Shown piece after piece: positions 16,180 through 24,792 of a DNA stretch of 64,000 nucleotides. The position numbers and the translations under genes are program-made. Source of the stretch: CAWACP01 sp963780655 (lineage in GTDB: Bacteria > Acidobacteriota > Terriglobia > Bryobacterales > Bryobacteraceae); contig CAWACP010000003.1 in NCBI GenBank assembly GCA_963780655.1, positions 1,984,001-2,048,000 on the forward strand, written 5' to 3'. The first letter of the stretch is position 1; each line of letters opens with the position of its first letter. Under the pieces are notes generated by a model. The model did no database searches and was not told the DNA's origin. It was given only the letters and a program-made list of their open reading frames with translations.

Positions 16180-17034
16180 ATGAAACGATCAAACGCTCTC
16201 CTCCTCGCCGGAGCGGCAACGGCGCTCCTTTCTGTCGCGGCCCTGATGGTTGCGCAGACGCCTCCTCCTCCCGGCAATCACGATCTTGGTTTTACCGACA
16301 CGCCGATGCTGCCCGGTCTGCCGTATCACGTGCACGATCCGGCGCGGCCGCATCCGCGCATGGTGACGCCGGCCTCCGAGCCGGGCGGTCCGCCTTCCGA
16401 CGCCGTTGTACTTTTCGACGGGCACGATATGTCGCACTGGACGTCGCATGCCAGCTCCATTACGCACGCGGGCAATCAAGGCGCGCCCGAATGGAAGCTG
16501 GCCGATGGCTACATGGAGTCGGTGCCGCACACCGGCGACATCGCGACGAAAGAAAAGTTCGGCGATTGCCAGTTGCACGTGGAGTGGACCGAGCCGGCCG
16601 ACGTGGAGGGCACGAGCCAGGGACGCGGCAACAGTGGCGTGCTTCTGATGGGCCGTTACGAGGTTCAGGTGCTGGACGCATGGCACAATCCGACCTACGC
16701 CGACGGGATGGCGGCGGCGCTCTACGGCCAATGGCCACCGCTGGTGAACGCGACGCGAAAGCCCGGCGAGTGGGAGATCTACGACATCATCTTCGAAACG
16801 CCAAGGTTCGAGGGGAACAAGCTGGTGAAGCCAGCGTACTTTACTGTTTTCTGGAACGGCGTTCTGGTACACAATCACCAGGCCTCCATGGGACCCATGG
16901 TGTGGCGGCAGGTGGCCCACTATGTTCCGCAGCCGGAGGAGGCCCCTCTGGTCCTCCAGAATCACGATGGGCACGTGCGCTTCCGCAATATCTGGATTCG
17001 GCCAATTGGCCACTACGACGAACCGGAGAAATAG
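16180..17034 (+). CDS. DUF1080 (3-keto-disaccharide hydrolase-type) secreted protein
   Basis: 284 residues from ATG 16180; an upstream in-frame start lacks a signal sequence. The N-terminus (MKRSNALLLAGAATALLSVA) is a signal peptide. The domain begins with DAVVLFDGHDMSHWTS, a hallmark of DUF1080, continues with QGRGNSGVLLMGRYEVQVLD, and ends with LQNHDGHVRFRNIWIRPI, the usual jelly-roll strands. Members bind or hydrolyse modified sugars in the periplasm or outside the cell. Together with the GH39 gene this suggests local carbohydrate use. Confidence 0.88.
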   Translation: MKRSNALLLAGAATALLSVAALMVAQTPPPPGNHDLGFTDTPMLPGLPYHVHDPARPHPRMVTPASEPGGPPSDAVVLFDGHDMSHWTSHASSITHAGNQGAPEWKLADGYMESVPHTGDIATKEKFGDCQLHVEWTEPADVEGTSQGRGNSGVLLMGRYEVQVLDAWHNPTYADGMAAALYGQWPPLVNATRKPGEWEIYDIIFETPRFEGNKLVKPAYFTVFWNGVLVHNHQASMGPMVWRQVAHYVPQPEEAPLVLQNHDGHVRFRNIWIRPIGHYDEPEK

Positions 17035-17043
17035 CGCGCCTGT

Positions 17044-19722
17044 ATGATCCGCTGCACCACCTGTGGGACCGATGCGGCTGACGGCGCGAGAATCTGCTCG
17101 CGTTGCGGCGGCGCGCTTGCCACAGCGGCTCGGGCCGATGAAACGGTGGCCATGGCCGCAGGGGAAATGAGCGGTCCACGACCTGCATCGTCGCCGTCGC
17201 GTATCACGGTGACGTCGAGCACCGAGGACGAGGGCCGCTTCCTGCCGGGCACTCTCGTCGCCGGCCGCTACCGGATCATCGGATTGCTGGGGGTCGGCGG
17301 GATGGGTGAGGTATACCGGGCCACGGACCTCACGCTGGCGCAGTCGGTGGCATTGAAATTTCTGCCCGAGAGCGCCGCCGGGAACGAGCGGCTGCTCGAA
17401 CGCTTTCACAACGAGGTGCGCACGGCGCGGCAGGTGTCGCACGCGAACGTCTGCCGCGTGTACGACATCGGCCAGGCGGACGGCCTGCCGTTCATCTCCA
17501 TGGAGTACGTGGACGGCGAGGACCTGGCATCGCTGCTCACGCGAATCGGGCGCCTGCCCTCGGATAAAGCCCTCGAGATATCGCGCAAGCTCTGCGCCGG
17601 CCTGGCCGCGGCGCACGAACGCGGGGTGATTCATCGCGATCTGAAGCCGCACAACATCATGCTGAACAAGCGCGGCGAAGTGGTGATCATGGACTTCGGC
17701 CTGGCCGCGATCGCCAATGAGCTGCACGGGCCCGAGGCGCGTAACGGGACGCCGGCCTATATGTCGCCGGAGCAACTGCGCGGCGATTCGGTGACCGGCC
17801 GCAGCGATCTCTATTCGCTGGGATTGATCATCTACGAGCTATTCACCGGACGCCGCGCTTTCGAAGCAGCGACCGTTGCTGAATTGTTGCAGGCGGAGGA
17901 ATCGCAGCGGCCTGCGGCCATCAGCACCGTGGTGAGTGATGTGGACCCGGCGGTGGAAAAAGTGGTGGCGCGTTGCCTCAACCCCGATCCGGCGCAGCGG
18001 CCCGCGAGCGCGCTGTCGGTAGCGGCGGCGCTGCCAGGAGGCGATCCGCTGGCGGCTGCCCTGGCGGCGGGCGAAACTCCCAGCCCCGAACTGGTGGCCG
18101 CGTCCGGAAAGAAGGAAGGGTTTGCACCGCGGTACGCGATTCCTTCTCTGGTCTTTGTCGTGGCCACGCTGGTCATCGTTTTCGTCGTCGCGCAACACGA
18201 GGGCATGCTGGCGCAGACGCCCATGGATTACTCGCCGGACGTGCTGGAGCAGAAAGCGCGCGATATCGCCGCGGGATTCGGCTATACGGCGAAGCCCGTT
18301 GACTGGTGGTCCACGTTCACGCGCAACGACGAGCAGCTGAGCTGGCTCGAAAAGCACCGCGCCGGCAAAACCTGGCGCGAGATCTTCGCCGCGGATTCGC
18401 CGGTGGATCTTTATTACAGGCAGAGCGAGTCGTACCTGAACGCCACTCCGGATGGAGACGTGTACTGGACTCGGCCGCCCCAAACCGAGCCCGGGATGAT
18501 CTCCGTAATTCTGGACAGCCGCGGGAGGATGCACGATTTCCGGGCGGTGGCGGCAAGGTTCGACTCGGCCGGGACGTCGGCTCCAATCGATGCTGCGCAG
18601 GTTTTTCGCTCGGCAGGCCTCGATCTCGGCACATTTCACGAAGTGACCCCGGCGTATGCGCCACCGCTCGCTTTTGATGCACGGCGGGCGTGGACGGGTC
18701 CGTACCCGGGTATTCCGGGCCTGAACATTACCGTCGAACTGGCAAGCTGGCGCGGGCGTCCGGTCAGCTTCTTCATTCGTTGGCCATGGACGCATGTGGC
18801 GGGAAACGGCGAGCCGGAGAGCGCGCGTGGTACGGCTTTTGCCGCGTTCTCGCTGCTGTTCACGGCGAGCGGCATTTTCGCAGTTGGCTGGTACGCACGC
18901 AGGAACCTTCGGCTCGGACGTGGAGATCGCCCGGGCGCCTTCCGCCTGGCCTCGGCGGCCTTCCTTCTCTACGCCATCATGTCGCTTGGAAGAATCCATG
19001 TGATCCCGAGTTTCGATACGGCGACTTACGCATTCGAGGCGTTGTGCTTCGCGGTGGCGCTCAGCTTTGTGATGTGGCTGCTCTACATCGCGCTCGAGCC
19101 CGCGGTGCGCGCACGCTGGCCGCACTCGCTGATCACGTGGAATCGTCTGATGGCCGGCCACCTGGGCGATCCGCGGCTGGGCTCGCATATCCTGATGGGC
19201 TGTGTGATCGCCATGGCCATGCTGTGCCTGTTCACCTGGCGCGGGCACTGGCTTTTGGCCGCCGGCGTGGCGCCGTCGGACAGTGTCGACGCGCTGATGG
19301 GCGCGCGGGCGCTCATCGAGAGGCTGGCCAACCGCATGTTTTTCGCCGTCCTCTACGGGACGCTCGTGTTCTTCGTGCTCAGCGGACTGCGCGCACTGGT
19401 TCGTTACGACTGGCTGGCTGCTCTGATCGCGTCCATCCTGTTCTCGCTGCAGGAGGGCAGCATTCGCGAATCGACGAATCTCGCTCTGGATGCGCCGATC
19501 TACCTGGCCGTTTACATGACCTTCTGCTATGTGCTGCTGCGCATGGGTCTGGTGCCCGCGATCGTCAGCCTCTTTGTACTGAACATCAGCGCGAACATCC
19601 CGGTGAGCGCCGATTTCGGCGCCTGGTACAACTGGGAAGCGGTGCTCATCGTGGCCATGATGATCGGCATCGCGGTGTACGGGTTCTGGCGGTCGCAGGT
19701 TCCGGCGCAGGCTCGGTCGTGA
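17044..19722 (+). CDS. Ser/Thr protein kinase with zinc ribbon and multi-pass membrane C-terminus
   Basis: 892 residues. An N-terminal zinc ribbon (MIRCTTCGTD and ICSRCGG, residues 4-22) precedes a Hanks-type kinase at about 74-340: glycine loop LLGVGGMGEVYRA, Lys105 in VALKF, HRDLKPHN with catalytic Asp199, DFG at 217-219 and GTPAYMSPEQL. A membrane helix (about 368-385, IPSLVFVVATLVIVFVV) leads to an extracytoplasmic segment of ~220 residues. Seven or more membrane helices then run from about residue 600 to the end. The kinase end would be cytoplasmic. The C-terminal part may sense envelope signals, but its family was not recognised. It starts 9 bases after the DUF1080 gene and may be co-transcribed with it. 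Confidence 0.9.
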   Translation: MIRCTTCGTDAADGARICSRCGGALATAARADETVAMAAGEMSGPRPASSPSRITVTSSTEDEGRFLPGTLVAGRYRIIGLLGVGGMGEVYRATDLTLAQSVALKFLPESAAGNERLLERFHNEVRTARQVSHANVCRVYDIGQADGLPFISMEYVDGEDLASLLTRIGRLPSDKALEISRKLCAGLAAAHERGVIHRDLKPHNIMLNKRGEVVIMDFGLAAIANELHGPEARNGTPAYMSPEQLRGDSVTGRSDLYSLGLIIYELFTGRRAFEAATVAELLQAEESQRPAAISTVVSDVDPAVEKVVARCLNPDPAQRPASALSVAAALPGGDPLAAALAAGETPSPELVAASGKKEGFAPRYAIPSLVFVVATLVIVFVVAQHEGMLAQTPMDYSPDVLEQKARDIAAGFGYTAKPVDWWSTFTRNDEQLSWLEKHRAGKTWREIFAADSPVDLYYRQSESYLNATPDGDVYWTRPPQTEPGMISVILDSRGRMHDFRAVAARFDSAGTSAPIDAAQVFRSAGLDLGTFHEVTPAYAPPLAFDARRAWTGPYPGIPGLNITVELASWRGRPVSFFIRWPWTHVAGNGEPESARGTAFAAFSLLFTASGIFAVGWYARRNLRLGRGDRPGAFRLASAAFLLYAIMSLGRIHVIPSFDTATYAFEALCFAVALSFVMWLLYIALEPAVRARWPHSLITWNRLMAGHLGDPRLGSHILMGCVIAMAMLCLFTWRGHWLLAAGVAPSDSVDALMGARALIERLANRMFFAVLYGTLVFFVLSGLRALVRYDWLAALIASILFSLQEGSIRESTNLALDAPIYLAVYMTFCYVLLRMGLVPAIVSLFVLNISANIPVSADFGAWYNWEAVLIVAMMIGIAVYGFWRSQVPAQARS

Positions 19723-19769
19723 GAGTCGGGAGCGTCGGGATTGTGGCAAACTGATGGGGAACGCAGGCC

Positions 19770-20336
19770 ATGCGGACAGAGATTCCCATTCCGACCGAGC
19801 GGCTGCAGGAGTTCTGCCGCCGGTGGAAGATCGCCGAACTGCGCGTGTTCGGGTCCGCGCTCCGCGAGGACTTCCGCCCGGACAGCGATCTGGATCTGCT
19901 GGTAAGGTTCGCTCCCGATGCAGACTGGAGCCTGATGGACCACGTCGCGATGGAAGAGGAACTCGCGGGTATTGTCGGGCGCAAGGTGGATCTGGTGTCG
20001 CAACGCGCCCATCGAGCGGAGCTCCAACTGGATACGGCGCCAGGCTATCCTGGACAGCGCGGAGCCGTGGTTTGCCTCGCGATGAAGCGCACGTCCTCGA
20101 CATTCTGTTCGGCTGTACTGCACCAGCTCCTCGTAATTGGAGAAGCAGTCAGGAGATTATCGCCCGAGTTCCGGGCGGCGCATCCTGACATACCCTGGAG
20201 GCTAATCGCCAGAACGCGTGACAAAGTCATCCACTTTTACGAGGGTGTGGACCTGGAGGAGATCTGGAAAATGGTGACGTCGGATCTGCCCGAACTGATT
20301 CGCCTGATCAAACCTCTGGCCCCGGATACGTGTTGA
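19770..20336 (+). pseudogene. Broken MNT-HEPN toxin-antitoxin pair (nucleotidyltransferase + DUF86), fused by frameshifts
   Basis: This reads as one 188-residue ORF, but it is two damaged genes. The first 80 residues are a minimal nucleotidyltransferase antitoxin (VFGSALREDFRPDSDLDLLV carries the GSxxR...SDxDL motif). An extra C near 20008-20010 shifts the frame; removing it restores AIERSSNWIRRQAILDSAEP and a stop at 20083-20085. The overlapping HEPN/DUF86 gene would start at TTG 20072 with PRDEAHVLDIL. About 27 codons then appear deleted near 20105-20115, and the frame continues as SAVLHQLLVIGEAVRRLSP. Its R-x4-H motif RDKVIH is intact. In functional pairs MntA AMPylates the HEPN RNase to silence it. 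Here both halves are probably inactive. Confidence 0.8.
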
Positions 20337-20360
20337 AATCGGCAGGCTGTTTGAAAGCAT

Positions 20361-20403
20361 GGCGGGACGAGGGCGTCCCGCGCGGTCCGGGGGACCGCCC
20401 CAC
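20361..20403. repeat. GC-rich double-hairpin element
   Basis: Two adjacent inverted repeats, GGGACGAGGGCGTCCC and GCGGTCCGGGGGACCGC, ending in GCCCCACC. The CCCCAC end resembles those of the elements at 24380-24503 and 54776-54816. It lies between the MNT-HEPN relic and the convergent MFS gene, where it may act as a terminator. Confidence 0.5.
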
Positions 20404-20426
20404 CAAAACCCCTGCCACTGCGGGGA

Positions 20427-21743
20427 TCAGCTCTCGGGGGGAGTCTGCAGCGCCGACGCGTGCTGCACGCCGAGCGCTACCTCGGGCAGTATGCCGAGAC
20501 GCACATAAACCGGGCGAATGAGCTGGCGGATTTGCGGGAGTTGCCGCGTGAACCAGAGCGCGCTTAACAGGCACAATGCCCCACTGAGCGCGACCGTATT
20601 CGGCGCGCCGATGCGCGCGGCGACGCTGCCGGCGAGCAGGCTTCCGAACGGGGCCATCCCCTGGAACGCCATCGAATAGAAAGACATCACCCGTCCGCGC
20701 TTTTCGTCATCCACAATCGTCTGCAGGATGGTGTTACTCGCCGCCATCTGCTGCATCATGCCGAAGCCGGCCACAGGCAGCGCCAGCATTGACAGCCAGA
20801 AGCTCCGCGAAAAAGCAAACGCGATGAGCGCGGCCCCGAAGATCGCTGAGGCAACACCGATGCGCCGTCCAAGGCCGAGTACGCTCTTCCGCGCCGCGAG
20901 AGCCGCTGCTCCGGCGAGCGCTCCCACTCCGGACGCAGCCATCAGAAATCCCAGCGTGTGCGCGCCGCCATGCAGCACGCGCGAAGCGAAGATGGGCATC
21001 AGTACGGTGTAGGGCATGCCGACAAGGCTGATCAGCGCGATCTGCAGCAGGATCGATCGGATGGGCACCGACGAAGAAACATAGCGCCAGCCGTCGCGCA
21101 TCTGTTCGAGGATGGAGTGGGTGTGGACTGGCGCCTGCCGCTTCGCGACCCGCATGGCGAGCAGCGAGGCGATCACGGCCAGGTAGCTGATACCGTCGAT
21201 CAGAAAGCACCAGCCTTCGCCTGCGCCGGCGATCAGCACTCCGGCGACTGCGGGTCCGACGAGCCGCGCCGCGTTCACCATGGACGAGTTCAGCGCGATG
21301 GCATTGCCGAGGTCCTCGCGGTTCTCCACCATCTGGATGACGAACGACTGGCGGGCGGGCATGTCGAAACCGTTGATGACGCCCTGGAACACCGCCAGCC
21401 AGAGGATCTCGGTTACGTTGATGATGCCGGAGAGGGCAAGCGCTGCCAGCGCGAACGACTGAACGGTGGACAGCGTCTGCGTAACGACGAGGATGCGATG
21501 GCGGTTGCGGCGGTCGACCCAGACGCCGGCGAGCGGACCCAGGAGAAATGCCGGGACCTGGCCGGCGAATCCGACAAGGCCCAGCAGCGAGGCGGAATGG
21601 GTGAGGCGGTAGACCAGCCAGCTTGTGGCGACCCGGGTCATCCACGTGCCGACGAGCGAGATGCTCTGGCCGGCGAAGAACAGGCGGTAATTACGCGACC
21701 GCAGCGCGCGCAGGGCGAAGGACCAGTCAGCAGCGGCGCTCAC
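20427..21743 (-). CDS. MFS transporter, EntS/enterobactin-exporter-like
   Basis: 438 residues from a GTG at 21743, with about 12 membrane helices. The N-terminus FALRALRSRNYRLFFAGQSI followed by SLVGTWMTRVATSWLVYRL is characteristic of the MFS_3/DHA3 family, which includes the enterobactin exporter EntS. The loop motif GVWVDRRNRHRIL is the typical G-x-x-x-D-R-x-x-R signature between helices 2 and 3. It probably exports a small molecule across the inner membrane by proton antiport; the substrate is unknown. It has its own minus-strand unit, and a family A repeat lies just upstream of its start. Confidence 0.85.
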   Translation of the reverse strand: MSAAADWSFALRALRSRNYRLFFAGQSISLVGTWMTRVATSWLVYRLTHSASLLGLVGFAGQVPAFLLGPLAGVWVDRRNRHRILVVTQTLSTVQSFALAALALSGIINVTEILWLAVFQGVINGFDMPARQSFVIQMVENREDLGNAIALNSSMVNAARLVGPAVAGVLIAGAGEGWCFLIDGISYLAVIASLLAMRVAKRQAPVHTHSILEQMRDGWRYVSSSVPIRSILLQIALISLVGMPYTVLMPIFASRVLHGGAHTLGFLMAASGVGALAGAAALAARKSVLGLGRRIGVASAIFGAALIAFAFSRSFWLSMLALPVAGFGMMQQMAASNTILQTIVDDEKRGRVMSFYSMAFQGMAPFGSLLAGSVAARIGAPNTVALSGALCLLSALWFTRQLPQIRQLIRPVYVRLGILPEVALGVQHASALQTPPES

Positions 21744-21760
21744 GTTTCATAGATGCGGGT

Positions 21761-21783
21761 GCGGGCTAAAAGCCTGCTCTACT
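21761..21783 (+). repeat. Family A palindromic repeat abutting the manA stop
   Basis: GCGGGCTAAAAGCCTGC plus TCTACT. Its last base is immediately before the manA stop codon (21784-21786). Confidence 0.85.
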
Positions 21784-22584
21784 TTACGGTACGAAGGTTC
21801 GGAGCATGGTCACTTCTTCCGCGGGTTCGATTGGAAACGGAGCGGCGCAGAGCCAGGCCTCGCCGAGCCGGAATGGCTGGCCCGCGATGTTCCCTTCGCC
21901 GGCCAGGAAAATCAAGATGTCGTCGCCGTGGCCGCTCGGCTCATAATCGAACTGCGAGGCCGACGTTCGGCGCTCGGTGCGGAAATACGGGCATTCGGCC
22001 AGCAGCTCCCAGCCGCTCGGCAGCGGGACAGGATTGCGGCGGCCCTGATAAGGGATGGTGTCCGAGACCTCCACGCCCCGATCCAGATGCAGTTCGCGGC
22101 CGCGGTCGTAGTCGTACAGCCGATAGGTCACGTCCGACTGTTGCTGGATCTCGCATAGGGCGATACCCGCGCCGATGGCATGCACGGTTCCTGCCGGCGT
22201 GAAGAACGTATCGCCAGGTCTGGCGTCTTCCCAGTTCAGCAAGCGCTCGATCTCGCCGCTCAGCGATGCGGGGCGCAGGTCCTCCGGCGGAATCGGCTGC
22301 CGGAATCCCAGGGCGATCTTCGCTCCTGGCGCTGCCCGCAGGATGTACCACATCTCCGTCTTGCCGTGGGAATTCTCGTGCTCGCGGGCGTAGGCATCGT
22401 CAGGGTGCACCTGCACCGACAGCTTTTCTTCGGTGAAGATGAACTTCACCAGCAGCGGCAGCGGCTCATGGTGCGTGAACCACACTTCGCCGATGGCGCG
22501 CCCGTCGGGCACGTACCACGGCGCGACATTGTGCGATCCCCAGATTTTTTCTTTGAACTCGGCATCGAGACGAACCGGCGTCAT
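21784..22584 (-). CDS. manA: Mannose-6-phosphate isomerase, class I
   Basis: 266 residues from ATG 22584, which overlaps the TGA of the upstream aminotransferase (ATGA). This is a compact type I cupin isomerase interconverting fructose-6-P and mannose-6-P. The zinc site is visible: KLSVQVHPDD (Gln and His ligands), HGKTEMWYIL (Glu) and PAGTVHAIGAGI (His). The catalytic Arg region YRLYDYDR follows. The short length fits bacterial forms without the inserted helical domain. It supplies mannose-6-P for GDP-sugars and surface glycans. It is the last gene of the coaD operon. Confidence 0.92.
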   Translation of the reverse strand: MTPVRLDAEFKEKIWGSHNVAPWYVPDGRAIGEVWFTHHEPLPLLVKFIFTEEKLSVQVHPDDAYAREHENSHGKTEMWYILRAAPGAKIALGFRQPIPPEDLRPASLSGEIERLLNWEDARPGDTFFTPAGTVHAIGAGIALCEIQQQSDVTYRLYDYDRGRELHLDRGVEVSDTIPYQGRRNPVPLPSGWELLAECPYFRTERRTSASQFDYEPSGHGDDILIFLAGEGNIAGQPFRLGEAWLCAAPFPIEPAEEVTMLRTFVP

Positions 22585-23771
22585 CGCGAGTATTCGCGCA
22601 CGAACGCGTCGATGCGGTCGAGCCCCCGCGCCAGCTCGTGCATGGAGGTGGCGTAGGAGATGCGGACATGCTCGTTCGTGCCGAACGCTTCGCCGGGAAC
22701 AACGGCCACGTGCGCCTGCGACAGCAGCCTCTCGGAGAACTCGAGCGAGGAACCAATGCCGTTGCGGTAGGCCACCGACACGTTCGGGTAAGCGTAGAAC
22801 GCGCCCTTCGGCTCGGCGATGCGGACACCCGGAATCGAGCGCAGCTTCGCGATGACGAAATCGCGCCGGCGCTTGTATTCTTCGAGCATGACGTCCACCG
22901 ATTCCTGCGGGCCCGTCACGGCTTCGATGGCGCCCTTCTGCGCGAACGAAGTCGGGTTCGAGGTGCTGTGGCTTTGCAGCTTCGTCATGGCCCCGATCAC
23001 CGGAGCGGGGGCCAGCGCGAACCCGATGCGCCAGCCGGTCATGGCGTAGGTCTTGGAGAGCGATCCGGCGACGATGACATTGTCCTTCGCGCCGGGTGTG
23101 GCGGCGATGGAGAACGGCTCGCCTTCGTACAGGAAGCGGCAATAGCATTCGTCGGTCATCAGCCAGATGCCGCGATCGGATGCGAGCCGATAGATCCGTT
23201 CGAAATCTTCGCGGCTGAGGACTCCTCCGCTCGGGTTCGAAGGCGAATTGATGATGATGAGCTTCGTACGGCCGGTGATGTGCGGCGCGATATCGTCAGC
23301 GCTGAACGTGAAGCCGCTGGCCTCGTCGGTTTCCACGAACACGCAGCGGCCGCCGGCGTAGTTCACCACGTCCTTGTAGGTGACCCAGTAGGGAACGGGC
23401 AGGATCACCTCGTCGCCCGGATTGATCAGCGCCTGCGTGATATTGAAAATCGCGTGCTTGCCGCCCACGGTCACCAAACACTCGTTAGGCGCGTAGTTCG
23501 TGCCGTAGTCCTTGCGATGGCGTTCGCAGATGGCCTTCTTCAGCTCGATCACGCCGCCCGTTGCGGTGTACTTCGTGAAGTTCGCTTCGATGGCGCGCTC
23601 GGCTGCTTTCTTGATATTGTCCGGCGTCGGGAAGTCGGGCTCGCCCGCTCCGAAGTCGACCACATCGACGCCCTCGCGCCGAAGGCGGTCAGCGTCGGCA
23701 GCCACCTTCATCGTTGACGACTCACTGATGAGCGATATGCGTTCGGCCAAAGCTGCTGTTGCCTGAATCAC
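22581..23771 (-). CDS. Pyridoxal-phosphate aspartate aminotransferase (class I)
   Basis: 396 residues from a GTG at 23771 that overlaps the coaD stop (GTGA); AAAGGAG lies 14 bases upstream. Fold-type I landmarks: DFGAGEPDFPTPDNIK, YTATGGVIELKKAI, INSPSNPSGGVLSREDF, DECYCRFLYEG and the PLP lysine in SLSKTYAMTGWRIGF. It resembles the AspC/Ib subgroup that moves amino groups between aspartate or aromatic acids and 2-oxoglutarate. A prephenate-transaminase role is also possible for this subgroup. Coupled translation with coaD and manA suggests steady housekeeping expression. Confidence 0.92.
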   Translation of the reverse strand: MIQATAALAERISLISESSTMKVAADADRLRREGVDVVDFGAGEPDFPTPDNIKKAAERAIEANFTKYTATGGVIELKKAICERHRKDYGTNYAPNECLVTVGGKHAIFNITQALINPGDEVILPVPYWVTYKDVVNYAGGRCVFVETDEASGFTFSADDIAPHITGRTKLIIINSPSNPSGGVLSREDFERIYRLASDRGIWLMTDECYCRFLYEGEPFSIAATPGAKDNVIVAGSLSKTYAMTGWRIGFALAPAPVIGAMTKLQSHSTSNPTSFAQKGAIEAVTGPQESVDVMLEEYKRRRDFVIAKLRSIPGVRIAEPKGAFYAYPNVSVAYRNGIGSSLEFSERLLSQAHVAVVPGEAFGTNEHVRISYATSMHELARGLDRIDAFVREYSR

Positions 23772-24286
23772 GATGTCTGTGCGTTCTCCTTTACTGGTAT
23801 TCTCTCCTGGAGACGGCGCTCCACGCTCGGCGGGACCAGGCCGGAGATGTTGCCGCCCAGGCTGAACACCTCCTTCACCAGCCGCGAGCTGATGAACGAA
23901 TAGGCCTCGCCGGCCATCAGAAACACGGTTTCCAGCTCCGGACGAAGGCGCCGGTTCATGAGCGCCATCTGCAGTTCGAACTCGTAGTCGGAGATAGCGC
24001 GGATGCCGCGCAGGACTACGTGGGCGTTTCGGTCGGCGGCGAAATCCACGAGCAAGCCGTGGAACGAGGAGACCTCGACGTTCGGGTATCCGCCCACCAC
24101 GTCGCGCAGCATGGCCATTCGTTCCTCCACTGAAAATAAGGCCTGCTTGCTGTCGTTCTGGAGAACGCCGACGATCAGGCGGCTGAAGAGCTTCGAGCCG
24201 CGCTCTACCAGGTCGAGGTGGCCGTAGGTAATGGGATCGAAAGAGCCGGGATAAATCGCGACAACGTTGTCGGGTTTGGCTGGCAC
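23768..24286 (-). CDS. coaD: Phosphopantetheine adenylyltransferase
   Basis: 172 residues, standard size. The nucleotidyltransferase motif is AIYPGSFDPITYGHLDLVER (T/HxGH at TYGH). Other conserved segments are RGIRAISDYEFELQMALMN and EAYSFISSRLVKEVFSLGG, the ISSxxVKE box. It makes dephospho-CoA from 4'-phosphopantetheine and ATP, the penultimate step of CoA synthesis. It is the first gene of an overlapping three-gene unit with the aminotransferase and manA. Confidence 0.96.
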   Translation of the reverse strand: MPAKPDNVVAIYPGSFDPITYGHLDLVERGSKLFSRLIVGVLQNDSKQALFSVEERMAMLRDVVGGYPNVEVSSFHGLLVDFAADRNAHVVLRGIRAISDYEFELQMALMNRRLRPELETVFLMAGEAYSFISSRLVKEVFSLGGNISGLVPPSVERRLQERIPVKENAQTS

Positions 24287-24612
24287 TTAAGCCCAGATTA
24301 TGGCACAGAGACAACTGCGCAGGCTAAAGCCTGGTTATGGGTATTCCCTTTCCGTCAGCTTGATTCAGTTGGGAAGTTGTTGTGGGGCGGGCGCCCTCGC
24401 CCGCGGCCGACGCCCTCGTCGGCCTGCTCTGTAGTTTCTGAATGCGTCTCCGGCTGGACCAGTCGGGCGGGGCGCCCGCCGCAGGCGAGGGCGCCTGCCC
24501 CACTGGGCTGAAGCCCACAGCAGGTCGCTGAAGACGATGCATCACCAGTGGAGTAGGCCTTTGGCCTGCGCACCTGGTTTCTTCAGCACCGTCTGACTTG
24601 AAGCGTGCCCAC
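24287..24612. other. Repeat-filled gap downstream of the divergent coaD/zinc-ribbon genes
   Basis: There is no gene. A short family A copy lies at 24319-24335 (GCAGGCTAAAGCCTGG). A longer palindromic unit spans 24380-24503: its left arm GTGGGGCGGGCGCCCTCGCC is matched in inverse orientation by GGCGAGGGCGCCTGCCCCAC at the right end. A family A variant in reverse orientation, AGTGGAGTAGGCCTTTGGCC, occupies 24547-24572. The long unit resembles 54776-54816. Confidence 0.7.
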
Positions 24613-24756
24613 TTAGCCGATGCCGAGGTCGTCCACGCGCTCGAGCGGCGTTCCGCATTGACGGCAGATCAGGGCGCCGCAGTCTCCGCACATCAGCGGA
24701 TCGGGGGCGGGCTTCCCGCATTTCGCACAGTAATATTCGGCGTCGGTGTCGGTCAT
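24613..24756 (-). CDS. Small zinc-ribbon protein, hypothetical
   Basis: 47 residues from ATG 24756. It consists almost entirely of a zinc-binding module: YYCAKCGKPAPDP, LMCGDCGALICRQCG, with four CxxC-type knuckles, and a short acidic tail. Such proteins bind one or two zinc ions and may contact RNA or protein. It is divergent from the SH3 lipoprotein (36 bases apart). The regular cysteine spacing supports a real gene despite its size. Confidence 0.6.
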   Translation of the reverse strand: MTDTDAEYYCAKCGKPAPDPLMCGDCGALICRQCGTPLERVDDLGIG

Positions 24757-24792
24757 CGCCAGAGTCGCTACACTAAAAGTACACCGTTGGTG

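Noticed and set aside
17839..20103. 754-codon open frame opposite the membrane-tailed kinase
   Set aside because: High GC makes long antisense frames common. The kinase on the other strand has every expected motif; the antisense translation is Arg/His/Pro-rich and matches no domain.
22585..23148. N-terminal extension of manA over the aminotransferase gene
   Set aside because: It is a shadow of the aminotransferase. The manA ATG at 22584 overlaps the upstream stop and begins the family domain.
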